Below, piece after piece: positions 16,414-24,977 of a DNA stretch of 37,706 nt. Within the stretch, counting starts at the first letter, position 1. Each line of letters starts with the position of its first letter. The translations under genes and the position numbers were made by a program. Location of the stretch: the NCBI GenBank assembly GCA_016927655.1, contig JAFGMG010000015.1:1-37706 (forward strand). Reading direction: 5' to 3'. This DNA is from Candidatus Dojkabacteria bacterium. GTDB lineage: Bacteria; Patescibacteriota; Dojkabacteria; B142; JAFGMG01. The notes beneath the pieces are model-generated. The model did no database searches. It was not told the origin of the DNA and was given only the letters and a program-made list of their open reading frames with translations.

Positions 16414-17280
16414 ATGAGTAAAGACACACATATAGAACTGTTTTGTGAAGATTTGAAGAGAAAAGGCCGCTCAAGTTCCACAATTACTGCGTATAAAGCA
16501 GATCTCGATCAATTTTCTTCTTTCCTTAATGAAAAAGACCTTCTGAAAGCAGGACCCAAGGATATTATCAAATTTCAAAAACATCTCATCAAAGAAAACA
16601 ATTCTACAGAGAAAACCGCCTCAAGAAAGCTAAATAGTATCAAGGCTTTTTTTAAATTTGCCCTTTTGAGAAATTTAGTTAGTAAAAACCCTGCCCTCGA
16701 CATTTCATATCCTAAAATCGAAGGGAAAGCCCCTACCAAGCTCTCCCAAATAGAATATAAGGCAATCAGAGATACCGCGAGATCCGAGTTTAAGGCATTT
16801 GCGATGGTTGAGCTGATTTTGCAGACAGGTTTAAAAATCGGAGAGCTTTCAAGGCTTAAACTCGAGCAGGTAAAACTTGACTCAAACCCGCCGCACGTAT
16901 TTATTGAGAAATATCAAACGAATGAGTCTAGAATTGTCGAACTAACAAGGGCAGCTAAAAAATGCCTGATAGAATATATTGCCCTGCGCCCAAAAGCTAG
17001 ACATGACAGAGGCTATCTCTTTCAGACAAGAACCGGCAGCCAGATCCTGCCAAGAAATATTAGAAGCACCCTGAATCGCATTTTCAAAAATGCAGGAGTC
17101 AAAAATGCGACAGTAAATGACCTGCGCAACACTTTCATCTGCCATCAGATTGAAAATGGGATGTCTCTAAAAAAGCTCGCCGAAATCGTCGGGCACAAAC
17201 ACACCGCAAGCACTGAAATGTATCTGGCGATAACGGAACGGAAAGCACCCGGAACTAGCCAGACTATCACGGAACTTTAG
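16414..17280 (+). CDS. Divergent tyrosine recombinase (Xer-like) with altered catalytic residues
   Basis: 288 residues, the length of XerC/XerD. The N-terminal SAM-like domain (about 5-90) binds DNA and the C-terminal catalytic domain covers about 108-275. TGLKIGELSRL (138-148) is the site of the first catalytic arginine but has Lys141. The HxLR motif reads NDLR, with Asn235 in place of His and Arg238 kept. His261 (GHKH) and the nucleophile Tyr270 (TEMYL) are kept. Family members resolve chromosome dimers or move integrating elements. With two of the usual catalytic residues replaced, activity may be reduced or specialised. No attachment sites or cargo are seen. The gene is followed by nudix on the same strand. 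Confidence 0.85.
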   Translation: MSKDTHIELFCEDLKRKGRSSSTITAYKADLDQFSSFLNEKDLLKAGPKDIIKFQKHLIKENNSTEKTASRKLNSIKAFFKFALLRNLVSKNPALDISYPKIEGKAPTKLSQIEYKAIRDTARSEFKAFAMVELILQTGLKIGELSRLKLEQVKLDSNPPHVFIEKYQTNESRIVELTRAAKKCLIEYIALRPKARHDRGYLFQTRTGSQILPRNIRSTLNRIFKNAGVKNATVNDLRNTFICHQIENGMSLKKLAEIVGHKHTASTEMYLAITERKAPGTSQTITEL

Positions 17281-17314
17281 GAAATGTTAAAATTAATCGA
17301 ATAATAATGGCCCT

Positions 17315-17896
17315 ATGAATATAGAAAGACCCGTAAATAAACAACCACTCCCCTCTCATGCAAAACGCGTCTTTGAAGGCAGGATTTTCGATATTTACCA
17401 ATGGGAGCAGGAGATGTTTGATGGGAGCACCGCGACTTTTGAAAAAGCGAAGAGAAAAGCAGACTCTGTAAATATTCTTCCTATTACAAAAGATGGGAAA
17501 ATAATTCTTAATAAACAGGAACAACCGGGGGAAATGCCCTTTATTGGGGCACTTGGCGGAAGAATGGATGAAGGAGAAACTCCAATTGAAACTGCAAGAA
17601 GAGAATTACTTGAAGAAGGCGGGATAACTGCAAAAAACTGGGAGCTGCTCCATGCTGTGCAACCGGATATAAAAGTCGACTGGGTTTGCTATACTTTCAT
17701 AGCAAAAGATCTGGATAGGTCTGGGAAAAAGCAGCTGGACGAAGGCGAAAAAAATGAACTGATCGAAGTTACACTTGACGAATATATGAAAATAATCCTT
17801 GAAGATAATTATCGAGACCAGGAAATAGCGCTATTCTTACTCAAAACTCAGCAAGATCATGAGAAATGGTCTGAGATCAAGAGACTTCTTCGATAG
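17315..17896 (+). CDS. Nudix hydrolase, ADP-ribose pyrophosphatase-like
   Basis: 193 residues. The Nudix box is complete at 82-104 (GGRMDEGETPIETARREL, then LEEGGI), with the Glu residues that bind magnesium. The N-terminal strands (VFEGRIFDIYQWEQEMFDGS) and the QPGEMPF segment before the box resemble ADP-ribose/ADP-sugar pyrophosphatases, which split nucleoside diphosphates linked to sugars. The exact substrate is open. It begins 35 bases after the recombinase stop and may be read from the same promoter. Its 3' end overlaps the convergent HAD gene by 20 bases. Confidence 0.92.
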   Translation: MNIERPVNKQPLPSHAKRVFEGRIFDIYQWEQEMFDGSTATFEKAKRKADSVNILPITKDGKIILNKQEQPGEMPFIGALGGRMDEGETPIETARRELLEEGGITAKNWELLHAVQPDIKVDWVCYTFIAKDLDRSGKKQLDEGEKNELIEVTLDEYMKIILEDNYRDQEIALFLLKTQQDHEKWSEIKRLLR

Positions 17897-18527
17897 TTTC
17901 AGCTAACCTTATAGAATCAGACAAAATAACATCCGCCCCCACTTTTTCCAACTCATCCTCTGGCGTTGTTTGCAGTAGTGCAATCACAAAAAGGTTTGCT
18001 GCTTTTGCCGATTGGACACCTTTCACCGAGTCTTCCACCACCACAACTTCGCTTCTTGACAGCCCCAATCTCTTCAAGGCCTCCAAGTAAGTATCCGGCG
18101 CAGGTTTACCCCTCTCCACATCGTCAGCATCTATTACAAATTCAAAAATATCCTCCATTTTCTCCCTTTTCAAAAATGCATTTATCAAAATGTCTCTTGT
18201 CGAAGAAGCGATGCACATCCTATATTTGCCATTATTTGCCTTCACAAAATTTACAACCTGATCAAAAGGCTGCACTTTTTCACTAAAATAGGGATCATAG
18301 GAAAGTTTCGTCTTTATAAATTCTTTCGGGTCAATATCCAAGTCTTTCTCTTTTATAAAATCATCTGTTGCTTCATATATAGTTTTACCAAAAAAAATTC
18401 TTTGAATTTCGGAATGAGTTGTTTCTATGCCAAATTTCTTACAAGTCTCAAGCAAAGCCCAGGAATGAAATTCCCAACTATCTACGAAAACCCCATCAAA
18501 ATCGAAAATTACTGCTTTTATTCCCAT
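17877..18527 (-). CDS. HAD-superfamily phosphatase/phosphomutase, beta-PGM-like
   Basis: 216 residues. Motif I is DFDGVFVDS (nucleophile Asp9, acid/base Asp11), followed by a helical cap (about 17-85), motif II IASST (about 106-110), motif III Lys in GKPAPDTY and motif IV VVEDSVKG. This matches the beta-phosphoglucomutase-like subgroup, which acts on sugar phosphates or related small phosphoesters. GKPAPD before the family VEDS motif is characteristic. Its start overlaps the preceding gene's stop by 10 bases, suggesting translational coupling. Confidence 0.93.
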   Translation of the reverse strand: MGIKAVIFDFDGVFVDSWEFHSWALLETCKKFGIETTHSEIQRIFFGKTIYEATDDFIKEKDLDIDPKEFIKTKLSYDPYFSEKVQPFDQVVNFVKANNGKYRMCIASSTRDILINAFLKREKMEDIFEFVIDADDVERGKPAPDTYLEALKRLGLSRSEVVVVEDSVKGVQSAKAANLFVIALLQTTPEDELEKVGADVILSDSIRLAETIEEVS

Positions 18528-18808
18528 CCGTACATTCTTTTTAACATTTCTGTAAGGACTCTACTCTCCTCTTCGCTCAAGATATTATTAACCTTAAATT
18601 TCCCAACAACCTTCTTTCCCTCTATCCTTGTCTGCTCAACAATCTGAATCTCAGCCTGCGCAGTCCAGTCCCTTTTGATCAGCCAGATCGGAACATCATC
18701 GAAATAGAGCCTAGATCCATCATTTTCGAAATCATAAATTTTTCCGACTTCAGGATCAGGACAGGAATCAACCCGAAGGATTGAATTTATTTCAACTTTA
18801 AAGCCCAT
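18518..18808 (-). CDS. Small protein of unknown function
   Basis: 96 residues, soluble, no signal peptide. It looks like an all-beta domain: KVEINSILRV, GKIYDFENDGSRLYF, DVPIWLIKR, then AEIQIVEQTRIEGKKVVGKFKV and a C-terminal helix. It resembles small conserved hypothetical proteins that accompany metabolic genes, but I cannot name the family. It overlaps the HAD gene by 10 bases and follows the SGNH hydrolase by about 20, so the three are probably one transcript. Confidence 0.7.
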   Translation of the reverse strand: MGFKVEINSILRVDSCPDPEVGKIYDFENDGSRLYFDDVPIWLIKRDWTAQAEIQIVEQTRIEGKKVVGKFKVNNILSEEESRVLTEMLKRMYGWE

Positions 18809-18829
18809 CGTTGCAAAATAACAATTTAT

Positions 18830-19447
18830 TTATATATCTTTGATGATCCGATTAAACAAGTACTCATGTCCAGCCGGGCCAAGATGAAGTCCGTCTTCGT
18901 ACAAATACTCTCCGAATTCCTTCGACTTAAAATACTCCCAGACATTGATATATTTTATATCCATCCTCTCACAAATTCTTCGCAGAGCTTTCGAATATTT
19001 TTCCAAATCATCATTTCTATAATAATGAGGCTTCCAGGAAACTGGACAAGTCCTTTTTTCATCCACTGGATATGGGCTAATCACAATAGCATCGGCTATT
19101 TCACTTGTTTTCGTAAGAATATCATGAATATTTTCTTTGTACTCATCAAGCGGTGTTGTTATATCCCCGTCACGCGAATCAAATCTCCTGCAATCATTAC
19201 CACCCAATTGGAAAATCACACACTCGACTTTTCTATCCTTCAGCTCTTTTTCAACCCTCGAGAGAATATCATTTGAGTCATTGCCGCTGATTCCCAGGTT
19301 ATAGAAATATTTATTATTTCCAGCTGTCCCTTGGGACTCATGCCATTTCCGGAGCCTTCCTGCGAACCCCCCAAATTCAGAATCTCCAGTCCCCCCAGCC
19401 GTACTAGCTCCAACAACTGCTATCCGTTTATAATTCATATTTTTCAT
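18830..19447 (-). CDS. SGNH/GDSL-family hydrolase
   Basis: 205 residues (202 from the fourth codon, also ATG). The four blocks are all present: VVGASTAG with nucleophile Ser15, NLGISGN with the oxyanion Gly, LGGND with Asn84, and DGLHLGPAGH with catalytic Asp185 and His188. Such enzymes are esterases or acyl-hydrolases on lipids or acetylated sugars. There is no signal peptide, so it acts in the cytoplasm. It lies 12 bases after the cupin-like gene on the same strand. Confidence 0.93.
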   Translation of the reverse strand: MKNMNYKRIAVVGASTAGGTGDSEFGGFAGRLRKWHESQGTAGNNKYFYNLGISGNDSNDILSRVEKELKDRKVECVIFQLGGNDCRRFDSRDGDITTPLDEYKENIHDILTKTSEIADAIVISPYPVDEKRTCPVSWKPHYYRNDDLEKYSKALRRICERMDIKYINVWEYFKSKEFGEYLYEDGLHLGPAGHEYLFNRIIKDI

Positions 19448-19459
19448 ATAAATGTTAAA

Positions 19460-20080
19460 CTACTTATGTTCAATCACAGCCATCCAAATAGAATCTGTCA
19501 CTGCTTGATACTGGTGCCAGACATATTTCCAGTTATTATCGCAAAAATAATCGTGCGTGAATCCTGGCGGCATGTACATTCTTTGATAGAGGGTCTTTGG
19601 ATCCTGTTCTGTAAATTTATTTAGAATGCCAACACCGGATAGCTGCGTATGCACCTCAAAAAATGGATGCTCATTATGAATTGTTACTTCTTTACCACCC
19701 GGCAGGTACCAGCAAACGAGCTCCAGATTGCCAATCTTTTCAATTGGGGAGCGGCGGATTTGGTATTTCCATTTGGTTGGGTCATCGGGATATCTGATTT
19801 TATTCGTATCCCAATTATCCCAGCAGAACTCGTTCAATTTCTCCTGCTTTTCCATCGGATCAAAGGCAAAACTCAAAAGCACTGCTTTTTCGACAGAATC
19901 GACCTTTGTGTCTTTGAGTAAGTACGATTTATGAATGGGAATGCTGCTGACAAAATCAATAACTATTGGGGTTTTTGAGAGGTTGATCAGAATTCCATAG
20001 TTCTTGATCTTAAAGTCTTTTTCATCTTCGATCAGATAGGCATCGAAGAAATCATTGGAAAAGTTTAGTTGTTTTTTCAT
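19460..20080 (-). CDS. Cupin-like protein
   Basis: 206 residues, soluble. The C-terminal half has a cupin-type pattern: WYLPGGKEVTIHNEHPFFEVHTQLSG supplies His and Glu where the first cupin motif binds metal. MYMPPGFTHDYF resembles the second motif (PG.xH). Cupins include isomerases, dioxygenases and binding proteins, so no reaction can be assigned. The N-terminal half (about 1-95) is unrecognised. It is the first gene of a likely four-gene transcript: cupin, SGNH hydrolase, 96-residue protein, HAD phosphatase. All but the small one look like small-molecule enzymes. Confidence 0.7.
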   Translation of the reverse strand: MKKQLNFSNDFFDAYLIEDEKDFKIKNYGILINLSKTPIVIDFVSSIPIHKSYLLKDTKVDSVEKAVLLSFAFDPMEKQEKLNEFCWDNWDTNKIRYPDDPTKWKYQIRRSPIEKIGNLELVCWYLPGGKEVTIHNEHPFFEVHTQLSGVGILNKFTEQDPKTLYQRMYMPPGFTHDYFCDNNWKYVWHQYQAVTDSIWMAVIEHK

Positions 20081-20159
20081 ACCCGTGTTTGTTTAATTGC
20101 TACATCGATTATAATGTGCCTTAAACAAACAAAGCAAATTCCCCACAACTGAATTAAGA

Positions 20160-20711
20160 TTAATCTATCCTAAACCCCATTGGCTCAGGATCTTTTTCAC
20201 TCCCATCCTGATCAATACTCAAGAGTTGCTCAACCACCTCATATATATCAATAATTGTCTGTTTGTTTGTATCCATATCACACTCCAATGCCTGAATTCT
20301 TCGTAACAATTCTTCGTTATTCTGCAGAAGATTCCTGAGGCGAACGAATGTACGGACTATTAGGATACTCATTTCAACGGCCCTCTTGCTCCTAAGGACA
20401 CTTGCAAGCATTGCGACTCCCTGTTCGGTAAAAGCGTGCGGAAAGACCGCAGAATGCTTTAGCGCCCCGAAGCGGTCACAATTTGTGACCAGTTCTGATT
20501 TCTCCTTCTTAGTAAGCACAAACATAAAATCCTCTGGAAATCTTTCGTTATTTCTACGCACCGCCTGATTCAATACTTTCGTCTCAACCCCATAAAGCCC
20601 CGCAATATCACTATCAATTATCACTTTCTGACCTCGAATGAATAATATTCTATTTGCAATTTTCTCTTGCGGGATAAGAGAGCTGGGCTTGATTTTATTT
20701 TTGTCTGCCAT
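20160..20711 (-). CDS. ORF6N-domain protein
   Basis: 183 residues from the ATG at 20711; an upstream in-frame GTG at 20726 is less likely. The ORF6N domain (about 15-105) is clear: ILFIRGQKVIIDSDIAGLYGVETKVLNQAVRRNNERFPEDF, the FVLTKKE strand, and FTEQGVAMLASVLRS. A coiled-coil tail follows (about 120-165). The domain is found in phage anti-repressor-like proteins and in many chromosomal genes of unknown role, and is thought to bind DNA. No other phage gene is nearby. It stands alone between the cupin and EamA genes. Confidence 0.9.
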   Translation of the reverse strand: MADKNKIKPSSLIPQEKIANRILFIRGQKVIIDSDIAGLYGVETKVLNQAVRRNNERFPEDFMFVLTKKEKSELVTNCDRFGALKHSAVFPHAFTEQGVAMLASVLRSKRAVEMSILIVRTFVRLRNLLQNNEELLRRIQALECDMDTNKQTIIDIYEVVEQLLSIDQDGSEKDPEPMGFRID

Positions 20712-20802
20712 TTCTATGCATAGCACTAATAGATATTATTCAAGCGTAACACACAACCATTGCGGAAATATGGAAAAAGGATGGAAATTCAATGAAAAAC
20801 CC

Positions 20803-21660
20803 CTAGACAAAAATCATCACCAATCCAATAAAAATCCCAAGAACTCCAATCATTTTTCTAGTAGTCAATTTATCTTTGAAAAGAATTGCAGACACAACAG
20901 TCAGCGCAGCTATTGAAGCAGCATTGGCGGCATTCACATAACCGATATTGGGCGCAGAAACAAATGCTTGGTTTTTTGAGAGATTGAACAATAAGGAGAA
21001 TATTCCTATCAATAGAACCACAAGCATGACTTTTCCGTTCAGCTTCAAGTTTGCCCTATCCCCTATCTGTTGCAACAGACCAAATGCGGACACAAACGTG
21101 TATAGAAATAGCATATATACATAGACATCCAGACCTTCATTAAATATATACTTTGATGTAGTAGTCAACAGTCCAAAACAAAAGAATGCCGCGAGTGTAT
21201 ATAATAGCCAGGTATTATCCCTAGAGAAAACAGGCTTCCCTTTCTCTATGCTTAAAATCAATCCGAACAACACTATAACAAAGGTTCCAACAAGCTTTAT
21301 TAGAGTGATTTCCGAATCAAACAAAATTGCAGCAAGAAAAATTGTAAATACACCATAACTTTTCTGAATCATCAGACTAAACCCTGGATTTTCAGCTTTG
21401 TGTTGACCCTTCATGGAAAAATAATTACCGAGAAAACTCAAGAAGAATGCGGAAAAAAGGATGATCAAAATTTGTTTCGCGCTCACATTTATTTCAATCC
21501 CACTCCCAAAAACATACAAGTACAATACTATTGTTGGCAATGCGAAACTCGCTAGATTGAGTAGTCCAGCTGTCATATTTAGATTCTTACCAATTCGTAC
21601 AAAAACATACAGGCAAATTGAAAACATAAACATAAGTAGTGTCTGAGCAATCCAAGACAT
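20803..21660 (-). CDS. EamA/DMT-family transporter
   Basis: About 285 residues from the ATG at 21660; an upstream TTG at 21687 would start only 6 bases from the tRNA and is unlikely. About ten hydrophobic helices in two repeats, short polar loops, and a conserved end (NAASIAALTVVSAILFKDKLTTRKMIGVLGIFIGLVMI) typical of the second EamA repeat of drug/metabolite exporters. It should sit in the cytoplasmic membrane and carry small metabolites; the substrate is unknown. It follows tRNA-Ile(UAU) closely and may be read through from it. Confidence 0.88.
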   Translation of the reverse strand: MSWIAQTLLMFMFSICLYVFVRIGKNLNMTAGLLNLASFALPTIVLYLYVFGSGIEINVSAKQILIILFSAFFLSFLGNYFSMKGQHKAENPGFSLMIQKSYGVFTIFLAAILFDSEITLIKLVGTFVIVLFGLILSIEKGKPVFSRDNTWLLYTLAAFFCFGLLTTTSKYIFNEGLDVYVYMLFLYTFVSAFGLLQQIGDRANLKLNGKVMLVVLLIGIFSLLFNLSKNQAFVSAPNIGYVNAANAASIAALTVVSAILFKDKLTTRKMIGVLGIFIGLVMIFV

Positions 21661-21692
21661 TCGCGTTATTCGTAAGAAATAGTACAAGAAAG

Positions 21693-21766
21693 TGCTCCAG
21701 GATGGAATCGAACCATCGACCCCGGCTTTATAAGAACCGTGCTCTAACCGACTGAGCTACTGGAGC
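21693..21766 (-). tRNA. tRNA-Ile (anticodon UAU, reads AUA)
   Basis: Cloverleaf on the minus strand: acceptor GCTCCAG/CTGGAGC, anticodon stem CGGTT/AGCCG with loop CTTATAA giving anticodon TAT, T arm GATGG-TTCGATT-CCATC, discriminator A, CCA not encoded. It reads AUA directly. Most bacteria instead use a CAU tRNA modified to lysidine by TilS. It carries a two-hairpin leader exactly 6 bases upstream. Confidence 0.95.
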
Positions 21767-21772
21767 ATCGTC

Positions 21773-21872
21773 AGAGATACCCTGCAGTTTACATAATCCC
21801 GATAAATCGCGATTCTTTCAACTTCCAGGATCTCTTCCTCTTCGATTCAACTCCCAAGGGTCGTTGAATCGA
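21773..21872 (-). ncRNA. Two-hairpin tRNA-leader element, copy 3
   Basis: About 20 kb from the rRNA copies. The first hairpin (21872-21842) is a perfect 10-bp stem TCGATTCAAC/GTTGAATCGA around a loop like that of the other copies. Linker AGAGGA follows, then a long hairpin (21835-21773) with outer stem AGAGAT-CCTG / CAGG-GT-ATCTCT. The inner part is less regular but ends again in a TTTA tetraloop (CGA-TTTA-TCG). The outer stem sequence differs from the other copies while pairing is kept. The 6-base spacing to the tRNA is identical. Confidence 0.7.
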
Positions 21873-21924
21873 GACACAAACTAACAGGGCAATTTTACCA
21901 CTAAACAAGAGTTATTGAGAAGCG

Positions 21925-24474
21925 CTAGCTTTTTGGAGTCGACTTTAGAGGGGTACTCGTCTGCTGGCCGAAACCGCCGCCCATTCTACCCTTATCAATT
22001 TTTGCAGAATCATCACCGGATACAGACAGCTGCGAGCGCTTGTTTATTTCAGCTTGAACTAGTTTCGCATCCCGCCCATAACGCAAACGGGATAATTCTT
22101 TAATCAATTGAGACATCTCGCTGCTCGACTCCTTCCACGAATGCGGAGCAAAAGCCATATCAGGCGTCATCGAAAATGGTGCAGGGTATTCTCCATTTAC
22201 AAGCAATTTAATGTATAAATGCTGATTTTCAAGGTTTATCAGGTCATCCTGATCGAACACAGGATGGAACCAGTTTTGCAGGTATGCAGCGTCATCAACA
22301 CCGACCTTGAAACTCGCCATAGTACCAACATTTCCAAAAACTGCATCACGGATCTTGTCATCAATTTGCGCTATATATTGATTTGCAACAATCAGGTTTA
22401 ATCTGTATTTTCTGGCCTCAGATAAAATCTGTGCAAAATCCTGTGTAGCAAAATTCTGGAACTCGTCAACGTACAAGAAAAAGTCTTTTCTCTGATCCTC
22501 AGGAAGATTTGCTCTACTCATAGCTGCAGAAAGAATTTTTGGGATCAAAAGGAGTCCAAGAAACTGTGCATTTTCCTCACCGACCAATCCTTTTGAAAGG
22601 TTCACAAGAAGAATTTTATTGCCATCCATCACCTGTCTGAAATTAAATCCAGACTTGCTTTGCGCCAGAATATTTCTCATCATTTTATTCGTCATAAATC
22701 TGTCAAATTTCGAAACGATGTATCCCAAAACTTCAGATTTATGGAAATCAGAAGTCTGCGCCATTTGATCCGTCCAAAAACGTTTAACAACATCATCATC
22801 CAGGACATCCATAAAAGTCTTCATAAATTTGTCATCAGTGATAATTCTCATAACCTCCATTAGAGTCGAATCCGGTTTCGCCATTGCAGTAAGCATTGCA
22901 TTACGCACAGCCTGCTCAAGTCTCGGACCTACTATACCTTGATTATTCGGGTCAAACATTTTATAAAGAAGATTGATAAAAGCATTGGTCACCATATGCT
23001 TATCATTCTCATTGAAATACTCGATGATATTGAATCCTATCGGCCTCTCGACATCCGCCGGGTTGAAATATATCACATCTTCCGCTCTTTCCGGCGGAAT
23101 TCTCTCTAAAAGCCACTCAACCGAATCGCCATGCGGATCGAGGAAAGCCAGCCCCAAGCCCTGCTGGATATCCTGCAAAATCATATTTTGCAGCCACCAG
23201 GTTTTACCGGTACCGGTTTTACCAACATAATAGAAATGTCTTCGCCTATCTTCCAAATTTATATAAACATTTTTGACAGCGTCGCGATATTTCGAAACTC
23301 CAAGCCAGACACCTTTCTCGCCCTTTTTATCAGGCACAAGACTCCCGGCAGGCGCACGTTTGGACAAAAGCCAGTGAATATGCGGTGTTTTAACAGTATG
23401 ATTCGGGAAATGGAAAATTGTGGCAAGCTCAGCTGTATTTAAAATACTTCCTTCTCTCGGGATCCTGTAAACAAAATCTTTGATAAACGCCTTTTTGTCT
23501 GAATCCCCCATTTTTTTCAGTTTATTACTGCCTTCTTTTGCAAGCTGATCAAATGAACTCAACAGACCGCCAAGATTTGAAATAGCGTCAGCATCAGCAC
23601 TCCCAACGGAAACCAGGCGGATATCTGTATAAAACCCAGGTTTTTCACATTTCTTTTCAATCCCGGCAAGAACATCGTCATCAACATCCATCTTTGATTT
23701 TTCAGGGTCCGCATTGTTTTCGCGAACTTTATTGACATATTTTTTACCCGATTTTCTCCATTCACTTCCTGCTGGAGAAACCACCAGCTGAACTGCAAGA
23801 GCCTCGCCTCTTTTTACCTTTGACATAGTTGAAGTGATACTCGAAATCATATCGGTAGAAAGCTCCTCATAAGTTCTAAGGGCCTTGTGAGCATCTTTAT
23901 CAAGTACCAGACTTGTAAATGCCACTCTGCCCTTCTGCGGGAAAATATTATATTCTGGGGCAGGAACAATTTCCGCGTCGGGGTATACGGCATTTATCTG
24001 TTTTTCAACAGTTTGTGCAATTTTGCGTGGAGAACAAATATAAAATTTTATCAACTGCGGAAAGGCAACAATTTCAAAACTTATAAATTCTTTTGCGCCA
24101 AAATTCTGCTGTTTCCATTTCATACTTCCCTGGATTCCCGTTAAGCTTGAGAAGAGCTGGTCCGAAGCCTGAATTTCGGTCTCGTTATTTCTTGGAACTC
24201 GTATTTCGTAGATAACGGTGTCTAATGATTTTTTGGTAAGCGAATTTGTCTTTACGGCCTTTTTGAAACTTTTGAAAAGTTTATAAGCCAGGACGATAGT
24301 TAGCCCCAAAATCACTACTGCGATTAGAAAAAACAGCACATAATTTGTAATCAGATTCGTATCAATATCCCCCAGTGCATTTCCCTGGGCAGATCCATAG
24401 CTATCTGTTCTTTGCGTAGTAAACTGAGAAAGAATCTCATTGAGATTGTTTTTCATAGAAACATGATACAGCAT
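21925..24474 (-). CDS. VirD4/TraG-like type IV secretion ATPase
   Basis: 849 residues. One membrane helix (about 43-66) near the N-terminus, a domain of about 300 residues of unknown fold, then a RecA-type motor: Walker A GKTGTGKT (418-425), the DPHGD strand (446-450), Walker B FFLYVDEFQNF and sensor VANQYIAQI. VDEFQNF and the DPHGD pattern are typical of VirD4/TraG/TrwB coupling ATPases, which hand DNA or protein to type IV secretion channels. The C-terminal 60 residues are Ser/Gly-rich and polar. It is the last gene of the long envelope locus, 14 bases after the Q/P-rich gene. A VirB4-like or pilus-retraction role is less likely. Confidence 0.85.
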   Translation of the reverse strand: MLYHVSMKNNLNEILSQFTTQRTDSYGSAQGNALGDIDTNLITNYVLFFLIAVVILGLTIVLAYKLFKSFKKAVKTNSLTKKSLDTVIYEIRVPRNNETEIQASDQLFSSLTGIQGSMKWKQQNFGAKEFISFEIVAFPQLIKFYICSPRKIAQTVEKQINAVYPDAEIVPAPEYNIFPQKGRVAFTSLVLDKDAHKALRTYEELSTDMISSITSTMSKVKRGEALAVQLVVSPAGSEWRKSGKKYVNKVRENNADPEKSKMDVDDDVLAGIEKKCEKPGFYTDIRLVSVGSADADAISNLGGLLSSFDQLAKEGSNKLKKMGDSDKKAFIKDFVYRIPREGSILNTAELATIFHFPNHTVKTPHIHWLLSKRAPAGSLVPDKKGEKGVWLGVSKYRDAVKNVYINLEDRRRHFYYVGKTGTGKTWWLQNMILQDIQQGLGLAFLDPHGDSVEWLLERIPPERAEDVIYFNPADVERPIGFNIIEYFNENDKHMVTNAFINLLYKMFDPNNQGIVGPRLEQAVRNAMLTAMAKPDSTLMEVMRIITDDKFMKTFMDVLDDDVVKRFWTDQMAQTSDFHKSEVLGYIVSKFDRFMTNKMMRNILAQSKSGFNFRQVMDGNKILLVNLSKGLVGEENAQFLGLLLIPKILSAAMSRANLPEDQRKDFFLYVDEFQNFATQDFAQILSEARKYRLNLIVANQYIAQIDDKIRDAVFGNVGTMASFKVGVDDAAYLQNWFHPVFDQDDLINLENQHLYIKLLVNGEYPAPFSMTPDMAFAPHSWKESSSEMSQLIKELSRLRYGRDAKLVQAEINKRSQLSVSGDDSAKIDKGRMGGGFGQQTSTPLKSTPKS

Positions 24475-24488
24475 CTAGTGTATTGTAT

Positions 24489-24968
24489 CTAGTCAGACTC
24501 CTTTTTAAGAAGTCTGTCCAGGAATAGAAGAAGCCATGTTTTTGAGTCTTTCACGTTGCCCTTTCCGGCGTTTTTCTTTACATAACCCGCATTGTTAGAA
24601 ATACTTGGCGGAGGCTGATACCCGAAGTATTTTGGTTTCGCTGCCTGATCCCCGGTTTTTGCTGGTTTTTTTTGAGGTGGTTCCTGCTTTGCAGGGGCCG
24701 GCGTTTGCTGCGGTTTAGGTGTCTGCTCTCTATTTGTATCTTGTTCCGCAGCTTTCTCTATTTGCTTTATTTTTTCATAGCCCGATTCGGTCTGCTGAGG
24801 CTGCATTTCTGTTTGCTGTTGTACCGGCGCAGCTTCGGGCGAACCGCCCCCAGTCTGTGGTTGTACTGCCTGTTCCTGCTGATCAACCTGCGAAGGATCG
24901 GTTTGAGGGTCCATTATCTGCTGAGGGCCCTGTGGCTGCATATTTTGCTGTTGATTCTGATCGTCCAT
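24489..24968 (-). CDS. Q/P-rich disordered protein
   Basis: 159 residues. Positions 1-110 are low-complexity Gln/Pro/Glu/Lys with many PQQ, QPQ and PAP segments and should be unfolded. A short C-terminal tail (YFGYQPPPSISNNAGY, then TWLLLFLDRLLKKESD) looks like a docking peptide and amphipathic helix. There is no signal peptide. It lies between smpB and the VirD4-like gene, gaps of 9 and 14 bases. I infer an adaptor for the ATPase; nothing in the sequence proves it. Confidence 0.75.
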   Translation of the reverse strand: MDDQNQQQNMQPQGPQQIMDPQTDPSQVDQQEQAVQPQTGGGSPEAAPVQQQTEMQPQQTESGYEKIKQIEKAAEQDTNREQTPKPQQTPAPAKQEPPQKKPAKTGDQAAKPKYFGYQPPPSISNNAGYVKKNAGKGNVKDSKTWLLLFLDRLLKKESD

Positions 24969-24977
24969 AATTTGAAA

